NCBI RefSeq assembly: GCF_009730915.1
Contig: NC_052476.1
Coordinates: 20,007,257-20,071,256 of the forward strand
DNA: 64,000 nt
Direction: 5' to 3'
From: Dioscorea cayenensis subsp. rotundata
Taxonomy: Eukaryota; Streptophyta; Magnoliopsida; Dioscoreales; Dioscoreaceae
Shown: in pieces, positions 36,474 to 49,500 of the stretch
Layout: each line of letters starts with the position of its first letter
How positions within the stretch are numbered: the stretch's first letter is position 1
Position numbers and translations under genes: made by a program
Notes under the pieces: generated by a model
Database searches by the model: none
The model's input: the letters and a program-made list of their open reading frames with translations, nothing else
Told to the model about the DNA's origin: nothing

Positions 36474-39000
36474 TTATCTTGTTAAGAGATTTAATGGTCT
36501 TCTATTATTTACAAAATACATTAATGCACCAATTGCACTTAGATATTGCTTTTTTTGGACCAAGAATGATCTTTCTTTCTTCAAGTGGATGAAATGGATC
36601 TTTCTAAACATCGAGTGTACTGGACAACTATTGGAGTATTCAATGGATAAATCTTCTCTCATATTAAATCTGTTCAACACCTTTTCCGTAGAGGTTGATT
36701 GATGGACAAATATTCCATATGCTAAGTACTTAATTTTTATGCCAAAACAAAATGTTGTCTTTCCCGGATCCTACATTTCAAATTCTCTCCTCGATATGAT
36801 ATTGTAATTGCAATTTCATGAGTACCTTCAAGATTTAAATCATTCACGTATACTACTATCACAACAAAACAGCTAATAGAACTTTTAATAAATACACATG
36901 GATATATATTATCATTTTGGTATCATTTTTTTATAAAGTATTTACTGAGACAGTTATACCACAACCGTTCAGATTGTTTTAACCCATTAAAAGATCTTTG
37001 TAATTTAATGGAGTATAAATGATATTGATTTGTAATGTCTGTTATTTTATATCCTTCAAAGATTTTCATAGACATGTCATTTTCAAGTAATGCATTCAAA
37101 TATGTTGTGACAACATTCATCAACCACATATTTAATTTATTACTTGTTGTCATGGCAATCATAAAACAATTCTATTCATTACATGAGAATATATCTCTTC
37201 ATAATTATCACCAGGCATTTGAGAAAAATCTTGAGCAACCAATCTTGCTTTGTATCTTATAATTTCATTATTTTTATATCTTTTTCTCATGAACACCCAT
37301 TTAAAACTGACTGGTCTTATATCTTCTGGTGTTGGTGCTATTGGCCCAAACACCTCACGTTTTGATAGGGAATTTAGCTCAGCCTAGATAGCTTCTTTCT
37401 ATTTTGACCAATCATTTCTTTGTCAACATTCATTAATAGATCGTGGCTTTGGATCATTATCTGTATTTATTTCTATATCTGTAGCCACATTATAGATGAA
37501 TATATCATTTATTTCGGTCTCATGCTGATTTATTACCATCATCTACATAACAAATAGAATTTTTAATATTTTCAGAAATATTATTCCCCATTGATTCTTT
37601 TTCATTATCATGTTATGAAGGTTTCATATTTTCCTCTCATTTCTCATATGGGAAATCCTCCTCTTTATGAGCTTTATTTTTCTGTTTCCTTTTTTCTAAG
37701 AGCTGAAATCTTTGGAGCCTATTGGTCTTTCACGCTTTTTGTCATGGTTTATTTTAAACTTGTTTTTCTTTCAATGGGGCCTTAGGAATCTCAATTCATG
37801 CAGGAGCATTGGCAGCTTTGTATATATGACATGGTTACCCTTTTAGTATCAGTAAATGCATCAGGTATTTTATTTGCAATATTTTGCAATTTAATGATCT
37901 TTTGAACTTTCAAGTTCACATTCATTAGAGCGAGGATCATACGTATGTAATCGTGATGCATTCCAATCAATTTCTTTCTAGCTTATTTTGAGTAATCATT
38001 TCTCCCCTAATGAAAGGGAAGATAGATTCATCAAAATGGTAATATGCAAATCTAGCAGTAAATACATCCCCCGTTAATGGCTTTTAATATCGTATAATTG
38101 AGGGAGAGTCATAATTAACATATATACCAAGTCTGCATTGTGGACCCACTTTTGTATGATTTGGTGGTGTTGTTGGCACATATACTGCACAACCAAATAT
38201 TTTTATATGTGAAATATCAGACTCTTTACCCATAACAAGTTAGTGTGTTGAACATGAATTACATGTAGTGGGTCAGATCTATATTAAAGCTGCTTCATAC
38301 AAAATAGCATGATCCCACACACTTGTAGGCAATTTCATCCTTAATAACATTAGATGAACAATAATTTGAAGTCTTTTAATTAATGAATCAGGCAACTCAT
38401 TTTAGGGTATGTACATGAGCTACTAGGATGCTCAACATGTATTCCAACTACCATACGATAATCATAAAATGATTTTGATAATTTTATGGGATAATCTAGA
38501 AATTGTGCTTTAAGCTTGATAATTTGTGTCAATAACCTCGCATAAGCTACATTTCTTATAGATATGGGACCATCTAGTCGATGACATCGATTAAAACCAT
38601 AAAATATTTAAATGGTTTGCATGGTGGATGTATTGGTCCACACATATCTCCTTATATTCTTTCTAAAAATTTAGGAGATTCACCAATCACCTTAGTTGTA
38701 GGAGGTCTAGTTATCAGCTTTCTCATCCAGCATGCTGAACATGCATATTTCATTATTTCTTAGGATTTTTTAATCCTTCAGTGGATGTCCATGAGAGCTA
38801 GTAATAATCCGACGTATCATAATGACACCCAGATGTCCCAAGTCTTTCATGCCATATTTTAAATATCTCCAGTCATTAACCTTTTGGAGTTAAAACCGTA
38901 TGTGATTTCATCACTTTAATACGTGTAAAATATAATCTTGAAGATATATAGGGAAAGCTTTCAAGTACACACTTTTTGTCATGAAAATAACTTGTGTAAT
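36474..39000 (-). pseudogene. Remains of copia pol (integrase, reverse transcriptase, RNase H)
   Basis: Reverse transcriptase pieces: 37353-37159 (RPVSFKWVFMRKRYKNN, RYKARLVAQDFSQ) and 37162-36923 (YLNALLENDMSMKIFEGY, LQRSFNGLKQSERLWYN). Near 36850-36838 the catalytic motif expected as YVDD reads YVND, so the active site is altered. A C-terminal piece is at 36680-36474 (YLSAIGALMYF). Integrase-like remnants lie at ~38100-39000 and are heavily interrupted. No product is possible. Confidence 0.75.
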
Positions 39001-39539
39001 ATAAAGATATTCTTTTCCTTCCTTATCAACCATCTCTAAATAGTATCCATTGAGACATATTATTAAAGCTGAGAAGGTTCCTATCTAGATTTAGGAGAAT
39101 AGAGAGTATTTTTCATTTGCAAGGATGTCCCATTTGGCAACATCAATGCTGCTTCTCCAAAACCTTTAGTCATGTCCAATGACACTACTATTGTGGCTAT
39201 ATATACCTTTCTCATTGATAAGGAGATAAAATATATTTTTCTTATCAAAATAATATGCATTGTCCTGCAATCAATAATGCATTAATCATCAGTCATATTT
39301 TCTAACAAAACAAAAAGAAACATAATTTTAATAGATAAAACATACTATAAAGGTATATTACAAATTTAGTCTAACTGAAAATCTAATACACTTAAATATG
39401 TATTTTGAGTTTTATTCAAATCATTATTAGAATTATCCTCAATTGGATTGACCGAGGGGTTGTTAGCAAAAGATCTTTACCCTTCTTATTTTTTAGTGAC
39501 TCTTGGTAAAGATAGAAAATAAAATACTTAGGGATCGTG

Positions 39540-40290
39540 CAAATTCTAAATTAATGACCTTCCAATCCACAATGATAGCAAGTATTCTTTTTTGTCTCTA
39601 ACCCAATGTTGTGACTTTGTTGCTTTTGTTGATGTACATCAATTTTTCTATCGCGTGGTCCGATATAATTTCGGCTCCCATGACGACCATGTCGTTCTCA
39701 AGCACCATAATATCCTCGTTCACCATGGTTCCCATAACCATTACCGCGACCACACCATATTCTTTGCCCATAATTAATTTATGGTAGTGGTGCCAATCCA
39801 GATGGTAGAAATTGATGATTTTGCATCAACAATTCATTATTTTGCTCCATCACAAAGAGACAAGAAATCAATTCAGAGAATTTTATGAAATTCTTTTCTC
39901 TATATTGTTGTTGCAATATAACATTTTGAGCGTGAAATGTTGTGAATGTTTTTCTCAAGCATCATTCCTTCTGTCACTGTTTCTCCACAGAGATGTAGAA
40001 CTGAAACTATTTTAAATAGCTCAGAATTATATTCTTGCACTCTTTTAAAATCTTGGAACCTGAGATTTAACCAATCATTGAGTGCTTTGGGCAAGTAGAT
40101 CATTCTGAGATGTTCAAATCTCTTTTTATGGATAATCACAATTTCATGTGGATCCTTAATGGTCAAATATTTATTTTTTAGGGCATCATTAAGATGATGC
40201 CTTATGAATATCAAGGTTTTTGCCTTATTATCATTGGACTCATTATTATTAGTCCCAATGGTTTTGCCCAAGTTCCTTGCTTTCAAATGG
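39540..40290 (-). pseudogene. Remains of copia gag with zinc knuckle
   Basis: A 128-codon open piece at 40286-39900 resembles the gag (UBN2-type) domain: HHLNDALKNKYLTI, FEHLRMIYLPKALNDW, RFQDFKRVQEYNSELFKIV. Downstream near 39600-39540 is a CCHC knuckle, CYHCGLEGH followed by a cysteine, interrupted by a stop right after the His. Confidence 0.75.
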
Positions 40291-40515
40291 AGCTTGACAT
40301 TGAGACTCCATGATATGTAATTGCTCCTAGAAATGTGAAGAGCCTCGAATTCTCTTATTTTGATATTTTCTATTACAAATCAATCTCTATGAAAATATAA
40401 TATGTGATTAGGAGAAAGATTAAAGAAAAATATGAATACTTGATATAAAGTTAAATTAAAGATAAATGAAAATGTAGAACAATATTAGGAGCAGATTCGT
40501 GTTGATAACGTATTG

Positions 40516-40934
40516 TATATGCTATTAATAAATTATTCTCAATATAAATATAGATATAGATATCCATGAATATATTGTAAACATAAAGATAATGTGAATA
40601 ATATAAGAATAAAGAGGAAGGATATATAGCAAATATCCTCAATTATACTTCACATTTTCTTCTTTTTTTTTTCTTCTTCTTTCCTATCTCTTCTTCTATG
40701 TCTCATTTCAATATTAAAGAGTATTTACAGGCATTCAGGAGATAAATGAGCAGTTAGGACTAATTCGATCTAACGGCCCAAAATTTATTTGTAAGTGAAA
40801 TAGTAACAATGTTGGCAGCTACTACAGTAATGTTTACTACAACAACATTTAGATGGTTGCTACAATACTGTCGCATGCTACCGTGGTGCCGATTACTACA
40901 ATATACATTAATTATTTTTAAAGTATTCATAACA
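40516..40934 (-). repeat. 5' LTR of the copia element
   Basis: About 419 bp, partner of 35759-36201. It lies next to the putative primer-binding site on its lower-coordinate side. Confidence 0.85.
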
Positions 40935-41049
40935 TATGGGATATTATAAATTATAATTGTTCAAATTCATACTTTTTTTTATGTTGAATTTTGCAAATTA
41001 TGTAAAAAAAAATTATTCAAAATTTTAGAATTTTAGTTAAACACGTCAT

Positions 41050-41052
<3 letters not shown>

Positions 41053-41087
<35 letters not shown>
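41053..41087. repeat. (AT)n microsatellite
   Basis: About 17 AT dinucleotide units directly upstream of the SINE. Confidence 0.9.
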
Positions 41088-41091
<4 letters not shown>

Positions 41092-41104
41092 ATTTTTTTA
41101 TAAT

Positions 41105-41328
41105 AAACGTAATTTATTAAAGCTTTTCAATCACGACCATTTTGAGTCTCATTGGCATCGGGTCCCTTACGTAGGGTGTTCACCCTGAGTGTCGAGCGTG
41201 GCTCCCCGAGTTCAATCCCCATCTCACGCAAGGTGAGGACACGGTTCGGTGGTGAGCGCGACTCCCCCACGTGTTCGGCCCTGGGTTCCAACGCTTATCG
41301 CCTTTCGTAAAAAACGTAATTATTAAAG
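41105..41328 (+). mobile_element. tRNA-derived SINE-like insertion with target duplication
   Basis: A ~189 bp GC-rich block (41123-41311) in AT-rich DNA. It is bracketed by near-identical direct repeats: AAACGTAATTTATTAAAG at 41105-41122 and AAACGTAATTATTAAAG at 41312-41328. It ends in TTTCGTAAA next to the repeat. It contains GAGTTCAATCCCC, close to a Pol III B box, and a second GGGTTCCAACG further on. TTGGCATCGGG upstream could be a weak A box. Long target duplications plus a short A tail are the mark of target-primed retrotransposition. The exact SINE family is not recognised. Confidence 0.6.
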
Positions 41329-41505
41329 TAACTAATAGTCCCACATCAATATATATATATATATATAAATTTGAAACCCTGGGTTTTTTGTTCTATTACT
41401 TTAGGTTGAATTGGAATTATTAAAGTAACTAATAGTCCCACATCAATATATATATAGATTTAAAACCCTGGGTTTTTTGTTCTATTACTTTAGGTTGAAT
41501 CGGTT
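41318..41505 (+). repeat. Tandem duplication with USE-like motif and TATA stretch
   Basis: Unit 1 is 41318-41414 and unit 2 is 41415-41505, differing mainly in (AT)n length. Each contains AATAGTCCCACATC, an (AT)n run, AAACCCTGGGTTTTTTG and TTCTATTACTTTAGGTTGAA. AGTCCCACATCA matches 10 of 11 bases of the plant snRNA upstream sequence element RTCCCACATCG. No snRNA or snoRNA body was recognised downstream, and the T6 run would stop Pol III. Confidence 0.8.
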
Positions 41506-43920
41506 TTAGGTCACATAATATTTTTGGTTTGCATCTAATAAAGAAATTGCTTTTTTTTATTTCTATTATTTATTTTATATATGTTTTAAAAATAAATTAT
41601 AACTAATTTAGTTATTAATGTTAGTATGTTTTTATCCGCTTTTATTTAAAAAAAACGTTAATGAGATTTAATTTTTTTAAAAAAATATATACAAGCAAAA
41701 GGCCAAACAATCTCTTTGCATAAAAAATAAAATAAAATAAATTTATAAGAGTTTGTTAAGTGGTACACATTTGTGTTGCTAAAGCAAATAATTTAAAATT
41801 CATATATATATTGATAAAATAGATAAATCATTATGGGTAAGGATCTTGCACGTGTTCTCAATTAATGCCTTCATATATACTCCGGAAGATCAACCTTGGG
41901 TTTTTAATTAATGTAAAAATCATGTAATTGTTCACTTTCTAATCATTGTAATATTTTTAGGTACAATTAAATTTTTATATTTAATCGAATTAAATCATTT
42001 TGATCTGCTGTATAAATAGGTAAGTGTAATTGTAAAAGATTTAATTGTAACTAAAAATATTACTGTAGACTAAAATGATCCAATTTAACTAAATATGAAG
42101 ACCTAATTATATCTAAAAATATTAGGAGTAAAAGAATAAAAAATACATAATTATAGAGACCTGTACGATAATTAAATTTTTTTTTTATCCCCTAAAATTT
42201 TTTATCATTGATATAGAGGTTTTTGTATATATATATATATAAGAAATTTGTGTTATATATATATTCAATGCCTCGTTTTGCACTGGTTGAGAGTGGAAAC
42301 CAAAAAGTCTGAAAAAAAGAAAAAAGAAAAAAAGAACTTCACTAAGACCACCATAAGCACCATGTAGAATAAAAAAATGAAATAAAATAAGATAAATGAA
42401 CTTCACTAAGACCACGGATCATCACCGCATGTACTTTTTTACATAAATAATGGTTGGTAGAGGCCACTAACACTTCCACATGAAATTGAAGTAATGCATG
42501 TGGATTTCTTAAACTCATTTTTAAAAAGTTAGTGGTTTTCTACCACAGGTCATTAAATTTCTTTTCATGCATATAAAACTCATGTGGTTTAAATAATGAC
42601 ATTTGGACCCATTATTTTTAAGCCACATGACATCAACTCCTTTTTAGGTAAACTTTTTTTTTTATTTTCTATTTTTTTTTTTAATATATGAATGCTCACA
42701 AACATAAAACTAATATGTTAACATGATATAGACATCATAGAGAGCCTAATGTTATAAGACTAAAATTTAGCAAGCAAAATTAATTTTTTTTTCATATATT
42801 TCTTCTTAATTATTTTTTTTTTTTATTATTTTTTATTTAAATCAACAAAAAAAAATTTTTTTTTTGCTTTTTGTTGTAAATAGTCTTTATTAAACCAAAA
42901 GGATATTCTTAATAAATAAGCATTTAATTTTTATGTGTGTTGATGTATAAATGACACCATATTTGCACATGATATATAATTTAATTCCCCTTCAACCACC
43001 TAAAAAACCAAAAAATAATAATTTAATTCATTGTGATATTGTTGATGAGTCCTTTTGGAAACAAGACCTTCCATGTTTTGTGATTTCACTGTCATGCATT
43101 TATCAAGATTTGAAGTAACACTCATTGTTTCTGTTGTTATTAATTAATTTTGCTTCATTTCAATCTTTTTTATATAACAATTAATTTTCTTTTTAATCTA
43201 TTAAAGAGGTTGTAAAAGACCTATTTTGATTGTGTTTGATCAAAATTAAAAAAATATATATTAAAAAAATAATATATATTTATATAATTTAACATATAAA
43301 CTTTAACTCATTCCACTTATCCTCTAAATTCCCTCATTTTCTCTTTCATTATTTATTCTCTTTTAGAATGTAATATCTTAATTATAATTAATAGTTAAGA
43401 TTGATTGATGTATATGTATCTATTTTATTAGTTTTAAATAAAAAAATTTGAAAGAGACTATTAATTAATCAGTTGTCAAGCTAAACTATCAATCACTTCA
43501 ACACTACATTTGTTTTTATAAAAAAATTAAAAATAAAAACAATAAATTTACTTTCTCCGCCTCATTTTCATTCATATTGTGACATTTTTTTTTAAAATTA
43601 TTTGACACTTCTAGGAATTTTATAAGCATTAATTATTCTTTTTATTTGTCAATTTTATCCTTCTTCTCCTTTAGAGATTAGTGTGCATATTAATAGGAGT
43701 AAATAACTCTAACAAGAATAAAAATATATTATCATAATTTATTTTAGATTTTAAAAACTTTAATGATAGCTTTAATATTTTTACAAAACCTCAAGTTAAA
43801 TACGGAACTGAGTAAGTATTTTTTTAATATAATTCAATAAATAATTCAGTTGATTGACTATAGAACATTTAGAACATAATGTACATATGTCATCATTTGT
43901 GTACAATAAATAACAATGTT
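41506..43920. other. AT-rich intergenic region with small hairpins
   Basis: No gene. Contains two adjacent inverted repeats (42449-42628) and a direct repeat of GAACTTCACTAAGACCAC at ~42334 and ~42398. The remainder is AT-rich and featureless. Confidence 0.5.
42449..42628. repeat. Two adjacent short inverted repeats (MITE-like hairpins)
   Basis: Hairpin 1: arms 42449-42471 (AATGGTTGGTAGAGGCCACTAAC) and ~42528-42554, imperfect. Hairpin 2: arms 42581-42598 (CATGTGGTTTAAATAATG) and 42610-42628 with an 11 base loop. These could be remnants of a small MITE. A miRNA-type precursor is possible but unsupported. Confidence 0.5.
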
Positions 43921-46460
43921 TCATCCTTGTGCCATCAAGTCCAATGAAGTATCAACTAGAGAATAAAGACTTACACAATGTCTACTTAGCCCAACACTCC
44001 CTGAAAACACATTGAAACATTCCAACTCTGTTGTTGTCTCTGCAACACTCACCAATTCCTTTTCCATTCCAAAGTCTTTAAACAATTCGATGTATTTCTT
44101 GTCTGAATTCATCAACCAAATTGCAATCTCAATCACAAACCTTCTAATCCTCGGCACTTTGATTGAAGGATAATCATAATTCTTAAGTACTTCCACCATT
44201 TTCTTTGCTATTTCGCTTTCATCTATTTCGGCTTTTTGAAGTCCTAGTGCGAATTCTTCAGTAGTTGTGAACCTTAATATTTGTACCATGAGTCCAAGTG
44301 ATACTTCAAGTAACTTCATTTCTTCAACCATGACAGAATTGAGCACCTGCTCTTCCAAATCACAAATAAGTCATACTATTTCTTTCGATATCGAATTAAA
44401 ATAAGTAAATAGATACTTACATTAGGAATAGCTTTGATGATTTCTTTTACTCTCGAAAAGCATTCGGTCAAGCTATAAGCACACAAGTGCCTCAATATTC
44501 TCGACGAGTTGATTTGCAAGACGGGATCATTCAATGCGGCCACAAACCGCGCCACCGCGTATTCATCCTCCTTCAATATCCGATCACAATTCATTTTGTT
44601 CTCCAATGCTAGCATTGCGAGTGCCTCCCCGGCCTCCACACTTACCTCACGATGATCCTCGCTTACCGCCGTCCTAAAAAACAACCTCACTAGCTCCTTA
44701 ACCATCCCTCCGGTCAAGCCGATCCTTTCTTTGGCAACTTCATCCATTGCCAAACTAGTTAGTACCTCAATCCCCAATTTTTGCAAATCCAAATGCTTCT
44801 CTCCAAACTGCAAGATTTCGCGGATGTTGCTTATTGTGAACACTATTTCAGCTATATCTCGACGAAGATTCTTCCCCGTGTTGCCGGAAGTGTTTGATAA
44901 CATTTTCATCACTTGCAATGCTCTCTTCACGGCTCTGATTTGTATCTCTGAAGCCGAACTATTGCCGAAGAGCCACTCTCCGGTGCTAGTAAAGTCAATG
45001 ATCTTTGCAAGCAAACCTCTAGTATTACCAATCTTACCACAATTGTCATGATCACTGGCAAGCTTCTTGAGTATCAATAATCCATAAAGATTAAACACCG
45101 AAAACTCATAGTTACTCCGGTCAACTATAATACACTTCCGACATACCTCGTCCGGCTTCGAGCTAGCTCCTTGACCAGTGTATAACAGTGATGATATTGA
45201 CTCCATTGCCCCGGGAATTCCAGCGACTCTAAGTGCATTTTGCTTCTTGCTAGCTAATTTGGAAGTTATCACCGCGGCGGACAATCTAAGTTCCTCTTCT
45301 TCCTTGCTCTTCCAATTAAGCATTTCGAGCAATCTCTCCATCGCCGGCATTGAAGTGCCAAGTTTGCGAAGCGTCTCATCAGAGAACTCGAGATTTGTAG
45401 CGAACTTGACAAGGATGTTTGCGCCGATGAGTTGTTCATCACGCGAACTGGAAGAGAGAAGTTCTTCAGCAAAAGTTACCAAGTCCATTTTGAGGCCATC
45501 GAAGATGCTACCGTTGACACATTTCGAGTATGAATCGTAGAAAAAGCGTTTGATCGAAATCATGCCTTTTGCTCCCAAGTCACACTCATTGTTCACCTCT
45601 TCAAGAATTCGGCAATGGCTCACCTTCCACTCCCAGTAAGCCTTCTCCAACAAGAACATGAATGCTTCGGCAAATGCCAATGCGTAGAAAATGTTTAAAG
45701 CCGACTTTCGGTTCTTACTATCGGAATCAACATCGCCGAAATCTTGTTGAACAAGGCGCATTAGCGAAAGAATGACACAAGCAGAAGCTGAAAATAGTTG
45801 AAGCCAATACAGCAACTTGCTAATATTTCTCGAAAGAAAAATCCATCCGGCATAAGGCAACAACGGCACCTCCGGAGAGCTCCAAGTCCGGAGATCTTGA
45901 TCCCTTGCTCCTCTTTCCACATCTCGGGTATTGCCTTTCGATCGAAGGATCGAAAGTGGAGAAATCAGGGCCTTGATAGCATGGAAAACAGAGAGAGAGC
46001 TTGACCGGAGCTTGCGAAAGCTCGCTCGACCGGCCTCAGTAACAGACCAAGTTGCTTGATGCTGCCATTCAAGCTCATGACTTCGACTAAAAATTCTTGT
46101 ACCTTCAATGAGCAATATAACAGTGATGAACAAGAAATCCTTCCTCTCCAAAGTGATCGCGAAGCCTCCAAGTAAGACAACAGTGGCCCAAATGAACCCG
46201 AGAGTCCCGAGACCGCTTGCCGCCTTCTCTAGTATTGCTAGCCGGAGAGCAAAGAGTGTAAGTTTCTTCTCCGGTGCTAATTTGTTACTACGAGTGCTAG
46301 TATTTCTTTTGGAATTTTCTGCTAAATCTCGTCCAGACAGCTTCGGCTTGGTTCGTTCTCCAGCAAGTTCGCGCTGCGGCTCGAAAAAGGTCGAGCCATA
46401 GTTATTGGCGACATCGATATCGCCGCTTTGTCGATCGATGATTTGCAAGACAATGCTCAT
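43921..46460 (-). CDS. BLE2-like membrane protein with ARM-type helical repeats
   Basis: Two exons (46460-44421, 44346-43921) join in phase 0 across a GT-AG intron to give 821 residues. The N-terminal ~330 residues carry four hydrophobic segments (around 85-105, 108-125, 200-232, 250-272). The rest is alpha-helical and Leu-rich like armadillo repeats (for example NILVKFATNLEFSDETLRKLG, GEALAMLALENKMNC, ILRHLCAYSLTE). This architecture matches the plant family named after rice BLE2 (brassinolide-enhanced 2), whose biochemical role is not established. The ATG at 46460 is the first in the long frame, and a TATAAAT lies ~50 bp upstream. Family name by recognition; function unproven. Confidence 0.85.
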
Positions 46461-46508
46461 TTGATATATGGATTGAATGGTTTGTAGAAATTAAGTTGGC
46501 AAGATTGA

Positions 46509-46515
46509 ATTTATA
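46509..46515 (-). promoter_or_regulatory. TATA box of the BLE2-like gene
   Basis: Minus-strand TATAAAT about 50 bp upstream of the ATG at 46460. This would give a short leader. Confidence 0.45.
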
Positions 46516-49500
46516 AGGAAGGAGAAGGACTAGAATAAGATATGGTGGTGATGACTAAGAAGAGTGGTTTGGAAGCATGAGTTTGCCCACAAGCAAAGAG
46601 TGATAACTCATTCAAACCATGGAATTGGAGGGAATTGGAATGCACATTCATGGCTTGTAAAGAGAGAAAGAAATGGAAGGATAGAGATTGATGGTTGTGT
46701 CTTTTTCTCTATTTTTTGCAAAGCTGTTATCTCTTGTGATCATAGTTTTGTCAACCTTTTTATTTTTTGGCCTTTTTTTCCTTAGCTTTTGAATCACTTT
46801 ATTTAAGTTGTTTCATGTTTGTTCCATGCTTCTTGTTTTTCATTTCTTGCAAACTTCACCCATGTTTGCTTTGTTTGTTAGTTATTTCCCTTATTATATA
46901 CATATACATATTTTATATATATATTGAAATTATAAGAGAAAAAAGACATTGAATTTTCCAAAGCGGATGGTTTTGAGATATATATAACAATAATCAAATA
47001 TGCACTTCGAAGTCGTTTGGTCCAATAGCATTGGACACATTATGAAAGATCTTATGTAAGAATTCATTTGTGCAAATTTAAAGTCGTGTAAAAACCGATT
47101 AGAAGTTTATTTCCTAGTTATGTACACACCCTTTACTGCATGTCTACTTGTTATATTTGTAATAAAAATCAAATATGTATAGATATTATATTGATAAAAA
47201 AAATATATCATTATCATTATTATAGTTGTTGTTATTATTATTATTATTATTATTATATATGACGCAATTAAAACATTCCAAATTCTAAACAACATGATGT
47301 GTTGCGTGATGATGAACCTTTGATATTGCTTGGATTATTAGTTTCATGCTGTATGCCTTTGAAACAAGGTTTACATTTAATTTGTACTTATTAATTTATA
47401 TCTTTCATTAATTCATTTGATGATATATATATATATATGTTAGGGGAAAATTTCTAAGAAAAGATTAATAACTTTAGAGTTGGTTTATAAATTAATAATT
47501 TATATCTTTCATTTGATTGAAAAGTTGGGAAATTTATAAGAAAAGATTAATAATATTAGACTTGGTTTATAAAAGGGATAATTTATTATAGAAAGCAAGC
47601 TGTGAGGAATCTAAGTAATTTATAAAAAAAAAAGGTTTATTTCTTGAGAGTGTGTTTGCTTTAATGATTCTCAAACTATTGTTCACTCAGGGAAGGAATC
47701 TATTTATTATTTTAGCAACACAAAGAGTAATGATATTTTTATATAATGAGTTGTTGGAATAGTTTTTCTGAATGGCTATACTAAATTGGTATCTATGTCA
47801 GTATCTACATCATTCTTTTATATTTCTTATTTTTTTAGAGATTTAATGTATTTTTATCATCTAAACTATACATCTAAATTATTAATCATAAATGGTTAAC
47901 TGAAGACTTCCTCTCTAAACCCTAAAGTATAAATTATAATCCCTGTAGGTAATATACGGTTTATTTTTATGGTTTAGGGCTTAGGATTTAGAGTTTAGAG
48001 TTTAGGTTTGTAGAATTTTGGATATATGGTTTTTAGGTTTAAGAATTTAAGGTTTTAGATAGGGTTTTATAATGTTTTATAATTTTTAGAATTTATGAAT
48101 TTATACTATTTGAATTTGATATTTATAAAAAAAATGATGCGAATGATGGTGCAGATGTCAAGTGTAAAAAATATTTATTAAATCTGTTGTGTAAATATAG
48201 CATCACTTGGAAAGAAAAAAAAATACTTGTGCATATAAATAAATATGAAAGAAAAATAAAAAATCGAAACAATATCCCACTTGCCATTTTTAGCTTTGAG
48301 TTTATTAGTTTATCTTATTTTCAGTTATTTTTATTCTATTTCTGAGTTATTTTTGCTATATTTTTTTATTAACAATAATCATCAATGCAGCAGAAGTGCA
48401 CATCAAAAATAATTATTTTAATAAATAGATAAAACCAAGAAACTTAAGTTGTTTTGGCATTTTATTTTTTTATTTAATATTTTGATAAATATATAATATA
48501 TTATTATTTTTATATATATAAAAAACCAAACACACAACTTTGGTTTTATTAGTTATACAATCAATAATTGTTTGTCTTAATCTTTAGAAGTTTCTTTAAT
48601 GATAGTACATAACTCTTGTCCTCTATGTCTTCCATTCTTGCCTAAAGCCATCATTTAAATCTAGGGCCTAAGTTCCTTTAAACATAAACTTTTGAAGAAG
48701 CACAACTTTATCTTAATTTGCAATTATTCGAATATATATATATATATATCAGATATGTATGTCTACAGATGCACTGTTCACTAAAAATGTTTATGGCTAT
48801 CATTGTGCAGAGTTACTGTGTATGATCATTGCTTGACATTGTTCAATGTTGTTATATAATGCACGTTTAACACTGCACATAAATGGATTGTAGGCGTTAG
48901 ATGTGAATCCAGTAGTTATTGTAGACATCTTTAGATTTGAAATTTACGAACATCTTTAAATGATGGGTTTGTATATATATATATATATATATAAAACTTA
49001 CCAATGACTTATTGGTTCCGGGTCCCTTGCACGCAAAGTGATGGCATGATGTTAGTAAGCTTGTGGATGCGTTTCACATTAGTGTACGTTCCTAACTATT
49101 AATCTTAAATGGGGATGTTTGTCGCCTAGTGCTATAAAAAATTTAAGAAAATGATCTAGTTGTAGAAATACTGATTTTAAGCAGTTATAAATAAATTAAA
49201 AACAACATTAAATCAAACTAACACAGAATAAATCAAGTTATATTATAGTTCATGTTAAAAAAAAAAATCATATTAAAAATAAACTAATGCAGAATAACTC
49301 AAAATTTTATAATGGAAATATTATTTTTCAAAAGTAAACAAGATATGGTTCAAACTAATAATACTACTAAAAGAATTAAACATCTTTTTTTTAAAAAAAA
49401 AATTAATGCTAACAAACCTACATCAACTAATATCTTTGAAATATTAAACATATTTTAGAAAGGTTAGTGAGAATATGACCTCTTACCTTAAAATTAGGTT

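Larger units (their letters stand above)
35754..40939 (-). mobile_element. Ty1/copia LTR retrotransposon, decayed
   Basis: A 5.2 kb element on the minus strand. The LTRs are at 35759-36201 and 40516-40934, and the flanking 5 bp target duplication is TATGG (35754-35758 and 40935-40939). A purine tract (GAGGGGAG on the minus strand) abuts the LTR start TGTTATG at 36201. Next to the other LTR the minus strand reads CGTTATCAACACGA, resembling the internal-tRNA-Met primer site known from several copia lineages. Gag comes first and reverse transcriptase last, with integrase fragments between, the Ty1/copia order. All coding parts contain stops and frameshifts. LTR divergence and indels mark an old insertion. 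Confidence 0.88.

Noticed and set aside
47968-48018. Telomere-like repeats (GGTTTAGGG-type)
   Set aside because: Only one unit matches the plant telomere heptamer; the rest are irregular AGTTTAG words expected in AT-rich low-complexity DNA.
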